NCBI RefSeq assembly: GCF_007994075.1
Contig: NZ_VIWU01000001.1
Span: 6,200,001 to 6,264,000 of the forward strand
DNA: 64,000 nt
Reading direction: 5' to 3'
Source: Pseudonocardia hierapolitana
GTDB lineage: Bacteria; Actinomycetota; Actinomycetes; Mycobacteriales; Pseudonocardiaceae
Position numbers and translations under genes: made by a program. How positions within the stretch are numbered: position 1 is the stretch's first letter; each line of letters opens with the position of its first letter. Shown here in pieces: positions 26,848-34,828 of the stretch. Under the pieces are notes generated by a model. The model was given only the letters and a program-made list of their open reading frames with translations, did not search any database and was not told where the DNA came from.

Positions 26848-28415
26848 GCTGCGGCTCCGGTCGGCTCGGCGTCGGTCTCGGGGACTTCGAACTGCCCGAT
26901 GCGGGCGTAGCGGTCGGGGTAGCGGCTGCGCAGCACCAACCCGAGGACGAGGCCGCCGACGAACACCGCGAGCACCACCCAGGGCAGCAGCACGATGAAC
27001 GCGGCGTCGTCCGCGCCTGCGAGGTCGTAGCGGTTGACGACGAGCAGCGTGCACGCGCCTGCCATGGCGGCGAACCCGAGGACGGGGGCGACGAGCGTGG
27101 ACCACCAGCGGAAGCCGTCGCGCGCTGTGGTGCGGAAGTAGCGGATGATCGCGATCGAGACGAGCGCCTGCACGCCGAGGATGCCGAGCACGCCGAGCAG
27201 CGGCGACCACGTGCCGAGCTTGAGCAGCGCGCCCTCGTTGCTCGGGTCGTAGAGCACGAAGGCGAGGCAGTACAGGCCGACGAGGGCGGTGACCGCGATC
27301 GAGGCGGTCACCGGGCTGTGCCGGTGGGACGTGCGGGCGAGCGCGGTGGGCAGCACGCCCTCGCGGCCGAGCGCGAACAGGTAGCGGGCGCTGGTGTTGT
27401 AGAACGCCATCGCGCAGGCGAACGAGCCGGTGACGATGAGGATCTCCATCAGGACCGTGGCCCACGTGCCCACGTAGCGGTCGGTGAGCGGGTAGAACGC
27501 CGATGCGATCTCGCCCGCGTACTGCGCCTGCACGGCCTCGACCGCCCCCGTGAGACCCCAGCCCGTGACGTAGACGTAGGAGATGATCACGTACAGCACG
27601 CCGAGCCCGATGACCGAGCCGTACGTGGCGGTACGGGCGATCTTGTGCGGGTCGCGGGTCTCCTCGGCGTAGTTGGGGGCCATCTCGAAGCCGACCCACG
27701 ACCAGAACGCCGCGAACAGCGCGATGCCGGACGCACCCGCGCCGAAGACCTGCACGGCGGCCGGGTTGTCGAAGATGGCGAGCGGGTTGAGCGGGGCGAG
27801 CGAGAAGCCCTCCGCGCCCCCGGCCGCGAAGACGCCGATCGCGAGCACCGCGAGCACGACCACCTCGGCGACCAGCGCAACCCCGAGCACCTTGGCGGTG
27901 AGCTCGATGTGGAACAGGGCGAACACGGTCATCAGGCCGAGCCCGACGATCATGTAGACCCAGGCGGGCAGCACGAGGCCGGTCAGGCTTGCCACGGTCG
28001 TCGACGCGAAGTAGCCCATCGTGCCGGTCACGGCGGCGGTGAACACCATGTAGCAGAGGGCGATCAGGAGGCCGGAGCCCAGCCCGAGCACGCGCCCGAG
28101 ACCGCGGGTGACGAACGTGTAGAAGCCGCCGGCCGAGGTCACCCGCCGGCACATCGCGATGTAGCCGACCGAGAAGATCGTCAGCGCGACGGTGGCGACG
28201 GCGAACGCGGCCGGGGAGGCGTAACCACCGCCGAGCGTCGCCACGGGGACGTTGAACAGCATCGCGGCGAGCGGGGCGGCGCCGGTGACGATGCAGAACA
28301 GGACGGACGTGAGACCGAGTGCCCCGCCTGAGAGGCGGTCGGGCTGTGTCGATGAGTCTTGGCCGTCGGGGAGTGGGGCGCCCGCGTGCGGGCCGGCGGT
28401 GGGTGCGGCGGTCAT
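26844..28415 (-). CDS. APC-family amino acid/amine permease
   Basis: 523 residues from ATG 28415 (GGAG 9 bases upstream). Twelve transmembrane segments from about residue 25 to 505; the first segment holds GGALGLTSVLFCIVTGAAPL, TM3 region SAGGFYTFVTRGLGRVLGL, and the conserved loop FEMAPNYAEETRDPHK. Known APC transporters take up amino acids, polyamines or other amines. It leads the operon with the amine oxidase, so amine uptake followed by oxidation is a natural reading. The promoter region is the 135 bases to the TetR gene end. Confidence 0.85.
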   Translation of the reverse strand: MTAAPTAGPHAGAPLPDGQDSSTQPDRLSGGALGLTSVLFCIVTGAAPLAAMLFNVPVATLGGGYASPAAFAVATVALTIFSVGYIAMCRRVTSAGGFYTFVTRGLGRVLGLGSGLLIALCYMVFTAAVTGTMGYFASTTVASLTGLVLPAWVYMIVGLGLMTVFALFHIELTAKVLGVALVAEVVVLAVLAIGVFAAGGAEGFSLAPLNPLAIFDNPAAVQVFGAGASGIALFAAFWSWVGFEMAPNYAEETRDPHKIARTATYGSVIGLGVLYVIISYVYVTGWGLTGAVEAVQAQYAGEIASAFYPLTDRYVGTWATVLMEILIVTGSFACAMAFYNTSARYLFALGREGVLPTALARTSHRHSPVTASIAVTALVGLYCLAFVLYDPSNEGALLKLGTWSPLLGVLGILGVQALVSIAIIRYFRTTARDGFRWWSTLVAPVLGFAAMAGACTLLVVNRYDLAGADDAAFIVLLPWVVLAVFVGGLVLGLVLRSRYPDRYARIGQFEVPETDAEPTGAAA

Positions 28416-28550
28416 GGCTGCTCCGGGGTCGAGGCGTAGGACTACCTCTGAGCAGCGTGAGCACGTCACGTGTCCGCCGTGTCACGGTCGGGTGAATGCG
28501 CTGACCCTCCGTGCCGTTGAGCGCCATTCAGGACGAAACGCGTTGCTCCA

Positions 28551-29135
28551 TCAGGGGGAGAGGGCGCGCAGGGCCAGCTCCGTGACCGTGTCTGCATAGG
28601 CCTCGGTGAGCGGAGCCGTGCGCAGCAGCCACCGGTGGTAGAGCGGCCCCACGAGCAGCTCGACGGCCACGGGCACGTCCAGGTCGGCGCGCAGCTGCCC
28701 GGCCTCCTGGGCGGCGCGCAGCCGGTCGGCGATGGCCTGCAGCTGCGGCCCGAGCAACCGTTCGCGAACCATGTCGGCGAACTCGGGGTCGTCCTGCATC
28801 TCGGTCATCAGGGCGCGAGTGGTGCCCGAGAGCGTCGGGTCGGCGAGCTCGGCGACGATCGCGCGCACGACGCCGCGGATGTCGGCGGCGACGTCGCCGG
28901 TGTCGGGGAGCGAGAGGTCGTCCGGGTTCTCGTTCACCGCGGCGAGGAAGCCGTCGAGCACCACGGCGCCCTTCGACGGCCACCACCGGTAGATCGTCTG
29001 CTTCCCGACGCCCGCCCGGGCGGCGATCGCCTCGATCGTCAGCTTGCGGTAGCCGACCTCGTGCACGAGATCGGTCGCGGCGGTGAGGATCGCGCGGCGG
29101 GAGCGTTCGCTGCGCCGGGACGGGTCGGGGGGCAC
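28551..29135 (-). CDS. TetR-family repressor, divergent from a macrolide-type glycosyltransferase
   Basis: 194 residues, GTG start. N-terminal HTH (RSERSRRAILTAATDLVHEVGYRKLTIEAIAARAGVGKQTIYRWWPSKGAVVLDGFL in pieces; recognition helix KQTIYRWW) and a TetR_C_11/33-like ligand domain ending LVGPLYHRWLLRT. It sits head to head with the glycosyltransferase gene, with two palindromes of related sequence between them. It is expected to repress the glycosyltransferase until a small molecule, perhaps a macrolide, is bound. Ligand is inference. Confidence 0.85.
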   Translation of the reverse strand: MPPDPSRRSERSRRAILTAATDLVHEVGYRKLTIEAIAARAGVGKQTIYRWWPSKGAVVLDGFLAAVNENPDDLSLPDTGDVAADIRGVVRAIVAELADPTLSGTTRALMTEMQDDPEFADMVRERLLGPQLQAIADRLRAAQEAGQLRADLDVPVAVELLVGPLYHRWLLRTAPLTEAYADTVTELALRALSP

Positions 29136-29162
29136 GGGGCGATCCTACTCACAGGCGAGACG

Positions 29163-29175
29163 AGACGAATCGTCT
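29163..29175. promoter_or_regulatory. TetR operator 1, overlapping a TTGACA -35
   Basis: AGACGA-A-TCGTCT, perfect 6+6 dyad. It overlaps by one base TTGACA (29175-29180), a consensus -35 for the glycosyltransferase gene; a weak -10 (CATCGT, 29199-29204) follows at 18 bases. Confidence 0.65.
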
Positions 29176-29211
29176 TGACAGGCTGGACGCGCCTCCTGCA
29201 TCGTCGTGTGG

Positions 29212-29228
29212 CGAGACGAGTCGTCTCG
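29212..29228. promoter_or_regulatory. TetR operator 2
   Basis: Perfect 17-base palindrome with arms CGAGACGA and TCGTCTCG around G. It shares core AGACGAnTCGTCT with operator 1 and lies 24 bases before the glycosyltransferase start. Confidence 0.7.
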
Positions 29229-29251
29229 TTCCGACGGGAAGAAGGAGTTCG

Positions 29252-30463
29252 ATGGCGCACATCGCCATGGTCAGCATCCCGGCACCCGGGCACGTGAACC
29301 CGAGCCTGGAGGTCATCCGGGAGCTGGTGGCCCGCGGGCACCGCGTGACGTACGCGAACGACCCGGCGTGGGCCGAGACGGTGCGGGGCGTCGGGGCGGA
29401 GCTCGTCCCGTACGAGTCGACGTTGCCGTTCCACCGCGACGACTCCTGGGACGGCGACGCGATCGAGGCGCTGCGGCTCTTCCTCGACGACGCGATCGCG
29501 ATGCTGCCGCAACTGCGAGCGGCATACGAGAACGACCGGCCCGACCTGTTCCTCTACGACATCGCGGGCGCCCCGGCCCGCATCCTCGGCGCCCAGTGGG
29601 AGATCCCCGCCGTCCAGCTCTCGCCGACCTACGTGGCCTGGGAGGGCTACGAGGAGGACATGAAGGAGACCACGGACGCGTGGAAGGCCGACCCGCGCGG
29701 CGCGGAGATGTACCGCGTCGAGCGGGAGTGGCTGGCCGCCAACGGCCAACCGCCCGTGGAGGGGTGGATGGGCCGGCCCGAGAAGTCGTTGGTGCTGATC
29801 CCGCGGGTGCTGCAGCCGAACGCCGACAGCGTCGGACCGCAGTACACGTTCGTCGGGCCGTGCCTGGCTCCCCGGCCCGAGCAGGGGGAGTGGACCCGCC
29901 CTGCGGACGCGGAGAAGGTGTTGCTGGTCTCGCTGGGCTCCGCGTTCACCGACCACCCGGACTTCTACCGCCGCTGCGTCGAGGCCTTCGGCGACCTGCC
30001 CGGCTGGCACGTCGTCCTGCAGGTCGGGAAGTACGTCGACCCCGCCGTCCTCGGGAACGTGCCGGCCTCGGTCGAGGTGCACTCCTGGGTGCCGCAGCTG
30101 GCGATCCTGGAGCAGGCCGACGCGTTCCTGACCCACGCCGGCATGGGCGGCTCGTCCGAGGGGCTGTGGACCGGCACGCCGATGATCGCCGCGCCACAGG
30201 CCGTCGACCAGTTCGGGAACGCCGACGCGCTCGTCGCGGCAGGGGTGGCACGCCGCGTCGAGTCGGAGACGGTCACCGCCGACGAGCTCCGCGCGGCGTT
30301 GCTGCAGCTCACGGGCTCGCCGCAGGTCGCGGCGCGCAGCGCCGAGATCCGCAGGGAGCTGCGCGAACAGGGCGGCACGGCGGAGGCCGTGCGGCTCATC
30401 GAGCAGGAGCTCGCGGCCGCGGCGGCGCTGCGGCCACCCCTCGGAGCGGAGCCGCGGGGCTAG
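29252..30463 (+). CDS. Macrolide-type (MGT/OleD-like) GT1 glycosyltransferase
   Basis: 403 residues; AAGGAG 8 bases upstream of ATG. GT-B fold of family GT1: N-terminal acceptor domain begins IAMVSIPAPGHVNPSLEVI, with the His of the family in PGHVNPS; the C-terminal donor domain has VLLVSLGSAFTDHPDFYRR, the PSPG-like signature VPQLAILEQADAFLTHAGMGGSSEGLWTGTPMIA in pieces (H in LTHAGMGG), and PQAVDQFGNADAL. Family members inactivate macrolides by glucosylation at a 2'-hydroxyl using UDP-sugar. Macrolide resistance is plausible, and other natural product acceptors are possible. Under TetR control by context. Confidence 0.85.
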   Translation: MAHIAMVSIPAPGHVNPSLEVIRELVARGHRVTYANDPAWAETVRGVGAELVPYESTLPFHRDDSWDGDAIEALRLFLDDAIAMLPQLRAAYENDRPDLFLYDIAGAPARILGAQWEIPAVQLSPTYVAWEGYEEDMKETTDAWKADPRGAEMYRVEREWLAANGQPPVEGWMGRPEKSLVLIPRVLQPNADSVGPQYTFVGPCLAPRPEQGEWTRPADAEKVLLVSLGSAFTDHPDFYRRCVEAFGDLPGWHVVLQVGKYVDPAVLGNVPASVEVHSWVPQLAILEQADAFLTHAGMGGSSEGLWTGTPMIAAPQAVDQFGNADALVAAGVARRVESETVTADELRAALLQLTGSPQVAARSAEIRRELREQGGTAEAVRLIEQELAAAAALRPPLGAEPRG

Positions 30464-30472
30464 CGGGACGAT

Positions 30473-33007
30473 GTGCGGGTGACCAGCACGTCGCTCTCGA
30501 CCCAGCAGCAGCCCCCGCCCCAGCAGCCCCAGTCGATCCCGCAGCGCATCGCCGACGAGCTCGGCGTGCGCCCGCACCAGGTGACGGCCGCGGTCGACCT
30601 GCTGGACGGCGGCGCCACCGTGCCGTTCATCGCCCGCTACCGCAAGGAGGCGACCGGGGCGCTCGACGACGCGCAGCTGCGCACCCTCGAGGAGCGGCTG
30701 CGCTACCTGCGGGAGCTGGAGGAGCGGCGCACCGTCGTCCTCGAGGAGATCCGCAAGCAGGGCAAGCTGGACGAGGCCCTCGAGGCGCGGATCATGGCCG
30801 CGGAGTCGAAGGCGCGGCTGGAGGACATCTACCTGCCGTACAAGCCGAAGCGGCGCACCAAGGCGATGATCGCGCGGGAGAACGGCCTCGAGCCGCTCGC
30901 CGACACGTTGCTGGGCGACCCGACGCAGGACCCGGCTGCCCTCGCGGAGGGATACCTGAACGAGCAGGTCCCCGATGCCGCCGCCGCGCTGGAAGGGGCC
31001 CGGGCGATCCTCGTCGAGCGCTTCGCCGAGGACGCCGACCTGATCGGTGGTCTGCGCGAGCGGATGTGGGCGCGCGGCCGGCTCGTCACGAAGGTGCGGG
31101 AGGGCAAGGAGACCGAGGGCGCGAAGTTCGCCGACTACTTCGACTTCTCCGAGCCGTTCACCAAGCTCCCCTCGCACCGGATCCTCGCGGCCTTCCGCGG
31201 GGAGAAGGAGGAGGTGCTCGACGTCGCCCTCGAACCGGAGGCCGAGCCCGTCGAGCCCGGCGTCGTCACCGACTACGAGCGCACGATCGCGGCCGCGTTC
31301 GGCATCCGTGACGAGGGCCGCCCCGCCGACAAGTGGCTCTCCGACGCCGTCCGGTGGGCCTGGCGCACCCGGATCCTGCTGCACCTCTCGATCGACATCA
31401 GGGTGCGGCTGCGCACGGTGGCCGAGGAGGGCGCCATCGGCGTCTTCGCCGCCAACCTGCGCGACCTGCTCCTCGCCGCGCCCGCGGGCAGCCGGGCCAC
31501 GATGGGCCTGGACCCGGGTCTGCGCACCGGGGTGAAGGTCGCGGTCGTCGACGCCACCGGCAAGGTCGTCGCCACCGACACGATCTACCCGCACGCCCCG
31601 CGCAACGACTGGGAGGGGGCTCTGGCGAAGCTGACGAAGATCGCCGCGGCCCACGACGTCGAGCTGATCGCGATCGGCAACGGCACCGCGTCGCGCGAGA
31701 CCGACAAGCTCGCGGGCGAGCTCGTGGCCCGCAACCCCGCGCTCAAGCTCACGAAGGTGATGGTCAGCGAGGCCGGGGCGTCGGTGTACTCGGCGTCGGC
31801 CTACGCCTCCGCCGAGCTCCCCGACCTCGACGTGTCGCTGCGCGGCGCCGTCTCGATCGCCCGGCGGCTGCAGGACCCCCTCGCCGAGCTGGTGAAGATC
31901 GACCCGAAGTCGATCGGCGTGGGGCAGTACCAGCACGACCTCCCCGAGTCGTCGCTGTCCCGGTCGCTCGACGCGGTGGTCGAGGACTGCGTGAACGCGG
32001 TCGGCGTCGACGTCAACACCGCGTCGGTGCCGCTGCTGCGCCGGGTCTCCGGCATCACCGAGAGCCTCGCCGCGCTGATCGTGCAGCACCGCGACACGCA
32101 CGGCCCCTTCCGCGCCCGCACGGCCCTCGCGGACGTGCCGCGGCTCGGCCCGAAGGCGTTCGAGCAGTGCGCGGGCTTCCTGCGCATCCGCGGCGGCGAC
32201 AATCCCCTGGACGTCTCCGGCGTGCACCCCGAGTCCTACCCCGTGGTGCACCGGATCCTGGAGCGCGCGAAGACCGACATCGACGCGCTGATCGGCAACG
32301 CCCAGAAGATCAAGTCGCTCAAGCCGCAGGACTTCGTCGACGCGCAGTTCGGGCTCCCCACCGTCACCGACATCCTCGCCGAGCTGGAGAAGCCCGGCCG
32401 CGACCCGCGCCCCGCGTTCCGCACCGCCACCTTCGCCGAGGGCGTCCACAAGATCTCCGACCTCAAGCCGGGGATGCTCCTGGAGGGCGTGGTCACGAAC
32501 GTGGCCGCGTTCGGCGCCTTCGTCGACATCGGCGTCCACCAGGACGGGCTCGTGCACGTCTCGGCGATGTCCAACCAGTTCGTGTCCGACCCCCGCGACG
32601 TCGTGAAGTCCGGCGACGTCGTGCGCGTCAAGGTCCTCGAGGTCGACGAGGCGCGCAAGCGCATCTCGCTCACGCTGCGGCTCGAGGACGAGGCCGGCGG
32701 GGCGGGGCGGCCGAACCGTGGTGGCCCGCGGGAGCAGAACCGTGGTGCCCCGCGTGAGCAGAACCGTGGCGGCCCGCGGGATCAGAACCGCGACCGCAAG
32801 GGCGGGCCGCGCGAGCGCAAGGCAGGCGACCGCGGTCGCGGGGACCAGCGTGGCGGGGATCAGCGGGGTGGGGACCAGCGGGGCGGCGACCGTCGCGGTG
32901 GCGACCGGCGGGGCGCGCAGCGCCAGGGCTCGGGCGCGCCGGCGAACAGCGCGATGGCCGACGCCCTCCGCCGCGCGGGACTCGCCGGGGGTGACGGCAA
33001 GCGCTGA
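30473..33007 (+). CDS. tex: Tex-family transcription accessory protein (S1 RNA-binding)
   Basis: 844 residues from GTG 30473 (GTG 30479 is an alternative). N-terminal Tex helical region with the hallmark VPFIARYRKEATGALDD, YqgF domain at about 330-450 (MGLDPGLRTGVKVAVVD), helix-hairpin-helix motifs at about 500-560 (GITESLAALIVQHRDTHGPF) and a C-terminal S1 domain at about 655-725 (GMLLEGVVTNVAAFGAFVDIGVHQDGLVHVSAM in parts). Highly conserved RNA-binding protein acting in transcription and gene expression. An RGG-like tail follows (about 740-825). It starts 10 bases after the glycosyltransferase stop and may be co-transcribed. Confidence 0.95.
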   Translation: MRVTSTSLSTQQQPPPQQPQSIPQRIADELGVRPHQVTAAVDLLDGGATVPFIARYRKEATGALDDAQLRTLEERLRYLRELEERRTVVLEEIRKQGKLDEALEARIMAAESKARLEDIYLPYKPKRRTKAMIARENGLEPLADTLLGDPTQDPAALAEGYLNEQVPDAAAALEGARAILVERFAEDADLIGGLRERMWARGRLVTKVREGKETEGAKFADYFDFSEPFTKLPSHRILAAFRGEKEEVLDVALEPEAEPVEPGVVTDYERTIAAAFGIRDEGRPADKWLSDAVRWAWRTRILLHLSIDIRVRLRTVAEEGAIGVFAANLRDLLLAAPAGSRATMGLDPGLRTGVKVAVVDATGKVVATDTIYPHAPRNDWEGALAKLTKIAAAHDVELIAIGNGTASRETDKLAGELVARNPALKLTKVMVSEAGASVYSASAYASAELPDLDVSLRGAVSIARRLQDPLAELVKIDPKSIGVGQYQHDLPESSLSRSLDAVVEDCVNAVGVDVNTASVPLLRRVSGITESLAALIVQHRDTHGPFRARTALADVPRLGPKAFEQCAGFLRIRGGDNPLDVSGVHPESYPVVHRILERAKTDIDALIGNAQKIKSLKPQDFVDAQFGLPTVTDILAELEKPGRDPRPAFRTATFAEGVHKISDLKPGMLLEGVVTNVAAFGAFVDIGVHQDGLVHVSAMSNQFVSDPRDVVKSGDVVRVKVLEVDEARKRISLTLRLEDEAGGAGRPNRGGPREQNRGAPREQNRGGPRDQNRDRKGGPRERKAGDRGRGDQRGGDQRGGDQRGGDRRGGDRRGAQRQGSGAPANSAMADALRRAGLAGGDGKR

Positions 33008-33017
33008 CCGGAACCGG

Positions 33018-33049
33018 CCTCACGCGGCAGGTGCCACCTCCGCGTGAGG
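33018..33049. terminator. tex terminator hairpin
   Basis: Arms CCTCACGCGG (33018-33027) and CCGCGTGAGG (33040-33049) with an inner AGGT/ACCT stem: 14 base pairs, one bulge, 3-base loop. It lies between the convergent ends of tex and the truncated methyltransferase. Confidence 0.75.
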
Positions 33050-33055
33050 GCGCTC

Positions 33056-33475
33056 CTAGGGCTTGCGGCCGATGCCGCCGTAGGCGTCGACGCCCCGCGG
33101 GTCGCTGAAGGGTGTGGTCTCGGGCCGCCACAGCGGGCAGCTCACGACCCCCGGCTCGACGAGTTCCAACCCGTCGAAGAAGCCGGCGATCTCCTCCGGC
33201 GTGCGCAGCTGGTACTGCACCGCGCCGCGGTCGTTGTGCTGTTGCTGCGCTTCGTTGAGCGACTCGTTGGTGCTGGTGCCGCCGCACACCAGCAGGTGGC
33301 TTCCAGCCGGCAGCGCGGCGAGCAACCGCCCGACGATGGCGCGGGCCTCGTCGTAGCCGGTGATGTGCCCGAGCATGCCGCTGAGGATCAAGGCGACGGG
33401 CCGCGTGAAGTCCAGGGTGCGGGCCGCGGCGGTCAGGATCGTGTCGGTCTCGCGCAGATCGGCGTGCAGCGGCAC
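33056..33475 (-). pseudogene. 5'-truncated SAM-dependent methyltransferase (DUF574/SAV2177 family)
   Basis: 139 residues, about half the usual 265-280. The visible part is the C-terminal half: VPLHADLRETDTILTAAA, TLDFTRPVALILSGMLGHI, AALPAGSHLLVCGG, TPEEIAGFFDGLELVEPGVV. The N-terminal half, with the SAM-binding DIGTGLPT motif, is gone; the frame reads a further eight or so matching codons (TIPAGDEQR) upstream and then meets the promoter of the divergent LLM gene. It therefore lacks the SAM pocket and should be inactive. Family assignment secure. Confidence 0.7.
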
Positions 33476-33543
33476 GCGTTGCTCGTCACCCGCCGGGATC
33501 GTTCGCGGCGTGGGTGTGGGGCATTGCGGGTACCGCTGCCGAC

Positions 33544-34527
33544 ATGGCGAGCATCGGCTACTTCCTGTCCTGCGAGCAGTTCGGCCCGAAGGAGCTCATC
33601 GATCAGGCCAGGCGCGCGGAAGCCGCCGGCTTCGAGAAGCTCTGGATCTCCGACCACTTCCACCCCTGGAACGACGAGCAGGGGCACAGCCCGTTCGTGT
33701 GGGGTGTGATCGGCGCGCTCTCGCAGGCGACGTCGCTACCGGTGACGACCGCGGTGACCTGCCCGACGTTCCGCATCCACCCGGCGATCATCGCCCAGGC
33801 CGCCGCGACAGCGGCCGCGCAGCTCGACGGGCGGTTCGTGCTGGGCGTCGGCAGCGGCGAGGCCCTGAACGAGCACGTGCTGGGCGACCAGTGGCCCTCG
33901 GTCGGCGTCCGGCTGGAGATGCTGGAGGAGGCGATCGAGGTCATCCGGAAGCTGCACGAGGGCGAGGAGATCAGCTTCCACGGCACGTACTACGAGGTGC
34001 AGGACGCGCGGATCTACACGCTGCCCGCGGAGCCCGTGCCGATCTACGTGTCCGGGTTCGGCCCGCAGGCCACCGAGCTGGCCGGCCGGATCGGCGACGG
34101 CTACGTCACGACCTCGCCGGACGCCGACCTGATCCGGGTCTTCAAGGAGGCGGGCGGCGAGGGCAAGCCGGTGCAGGCGGGCACGAAGGTGTGCTGGGAC
34201 CGCGACGCCGAGCGCGCCGTCGACATCGCCCACCGCACCTGGGGCAACCAGGGCCTGCCCGGCCAGCTCTCCCAGACGCTGCCCCGCCCGCGCGACTTCA
34301 TGGACGCGCAGACGCTCGTCACGCGCGAGTCGACGGCGAACGCGGTGGCCTGCGGGGACGACGTGGACGCGCAGCTCGCGCAGATCCGCGAGTACATCGA
34401 TGCCGGCGTCGACGAGGTGTACGTCTCCCAGATGGGTCACGACATGGAGGGCTTCTTCACGGCATGGGAGAAGGACGTGCTCCCGGCGCTGCGGCAGGAG
34501 GAGCGTGCTGAAGAACCGCGGCCGTAG
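33544..34527 (+). CDS. F420-dependent LLM oxidoreductase of the G6PDH/Fgd-like family
   Basis: 327 residues from ATG 33544. TIM-barrel LLM fold: MASIGYFLSCEQFGPKELIDQA, the family signature WISDHFHPWNDEQGHSPFVW at about 36-55, TTAVTCPTFRIHPAIIAQAAAT and GRFVLGVGSGEALNEHVLG, which resembles F420-dependent glucose-6-phosphate dehydrogenase and the broader TIGR03557-type group. It transfers hydride between substrate and coenzyme F420. The true substrate is unknown; glucose-6-phosphate is not certain because this subgroup is wider than Fgd. It is divergent from the truncated methyltransferase. Confidence 0.85.
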   Translation: MASIGYFLSCEQFGPKELIDQARRAEAAGFEKLWISDHFHPWNDEQGHSPFVWGVIGALSQATSLPVTTAVTCPTFRIHPAIIAQAAATAAAQLDGRFVLGVGSGEALNEHVLGDQWPSVGVRLEMLEEAIEVIRKLHEGEEISFHGTYYEVQDARIYTLPAEPVPIYVSGFGPQATELAGRIGDGYVTTSPDADLIRVFKEAGGEGKPVQAGTKVCWDRDAERAVDIAHRTWGNQGLPGQLSQTLPRPRDFMDAQTLVTRESTANAVACGDDVDAQLAQIREYIDAGVDEVYVSQMGHDMEGFFTAWEKDVLPALRQEERAEEPRP

Positions 34528-34758
34528 CGAGCGGCGGCCAGGTGGCCGCATCGCAAGGCGGAGGAGGAGTCCCCTGCCGGGTTGTATCGGCGACGACGAC
34601 AACGCAGCGGGGTGGCCGCCTGGGCGTCGCGCAGTAGGTCGGGGTTCTTCGGCGCGCTCCTTGGCCCCGGTGGGGGCGTGACGGCGATCACCTGGGACTA
34701 TGTGAGGTCGGTGGTGTGTTGGACCACCTGAGACCGCACCGGCCAGGTAGTAGTCGTG
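34528..34758. other. Intergenic region before the helicase leader
   Basis: About 230 bases of non-coding sequence between the LLM gene and the helicase leader hairpin. No open frame is convincing; promoter elements of the helicase gene must lie here or in the leader. Confidence 0.4.
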
Positions 34759-34798
34759 CCGACGGCCCCGCGGGCTCATCCCGCGGGAGCGCCGTCGG
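34759..34798 (+). promoter_or_regulatory. Strong hairpin in the 5' leader of the DEAD-box helicase gene
   Basis: Outer arms CCGACGGC (34759-34766) and GCCGTCGG (34791-34798); inner arms CCCGCGGG and CCCGCGGG; loop CTCAT; 3-base bulge AGC. A 16-base-pair stem, 30 bases before the helicase start. It may be an attenuator, an RNA-structure sensor unwound by the helicase itself, or the terminator of the LLM gene. Confidence 0.6.
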
Positions 34799-34828
34799 TG
34801 CTCCCGTCCCTGCGACGGAAGACGATTC

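Noticed and set aside
29039..32557. Open minus-strand frame of about 1,170 codons opposite the glycosyltransferase and tex
   Set aside because: Antisense shadow of two well-supported genes; no domain.
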